A stretch of 36,243 nucleotides of DNA. Origin: Hysterium pulicare CBS 123377 (Eukaryota > Ascomycota > Dothideomycetes > Hysteriales > Hysteriaceae). Where the stretch lies: assembly GCA_000467715.1 (NCBI GenBank), contig AJFK01000369.1:1-36243 (forward strand). Reading direction: 5' to 3'. Both the position numbers and the translations under genes were made by a program. The first letter of the stretch is position 1. Every line of letters starts with the position of its first letter. This document shows positions 36,201 through 36,243 of the stretch, in pieces. Below the pieces are notes generated by a model that was given only the letters and a program-made list of their open reading frames with translations, was not told where the DNA came from and made no database searches.

Positions 36201-36243
36201 CTAACAATCAATCAAGGCAATTATAGCCCTTAATCCTTAATTA

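Noticed and set aside
1-36243. tRNA, rRNA, CRISPR, transposase or reverse transcriptase genes
   Set aside because: I looked for tRNA arm motifs, regularly spaced identical repeats and conserved catalytic motifs and saw none. The tandem arrays here are too degenerate and have no spacers.

Overview
This window looks like nuclear DNA of a filamentous ascomycete; class and species cannot be fixed from it. The support is short GT-AG introns of 48-96 bp with CTAAC/CTGAC-like branch sites, C-ending codon preference in the clear exons, TATTTA or TATAAA boxes 70-120 bp before start codons, and no bacterial operon structure, tRNA, rRNA, CRISPR or recognisable transposon protein. All gene models are hand-spliced from frame, donor, branch and acceptor, and none is checked against RNA.

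Layout. 1-585 holds the end of a plus-strand gene that has an in-frame stop. 1300-5600 is mostly repeats: an array of short palindromes around CCAATGG, longer degenerate repeats, a 37-bp tandem repeat, pyrimidine-rich DNA and a 10-bp tandem repeat. 6475-7740 is a satellite-like array with a period near 172 bp. A plus-strand ORF follows at 7834-8154.

8421-36243 is the main object: a run of short genes, nearly all on the minus strand, encoding small proteins of about 65-300 aa. Most share one plan: a disordered N-terminus rich in Ser/Thr/Pro/Gln/Asn, a short predicted coiled coil, then usually a phase-2 intron with a GTAYGT-like donor near the end of the coil. Several continue into an acidic-aromatic tail, in two cases after a second, phase-1 intron. 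Sequence similarity between members is mostly weak, but three pairs are clear: 17599-18249 with 20123-21034; the C-termini of 8421-9210 and 9702-10064; and the tails of 13885-14586 and 15153-16103. Duplicated upstream blocks and dispersed repeats join them. I recognise no named family.

Together this looks like a tandemly expanded, fast-diverging family of coiled-coil proteins, with decayed copies between intact ones. No signal peptides are evident in the better models, so they are probably intracellular. Coiled coils plus acidic tails suggest protein-protein interaction, possibly in transcription, but that is inference. Smaller plus-strand exons at 13313, 17108, 24183, 25149, 34711 and 35459 are weaker and partly decayed.
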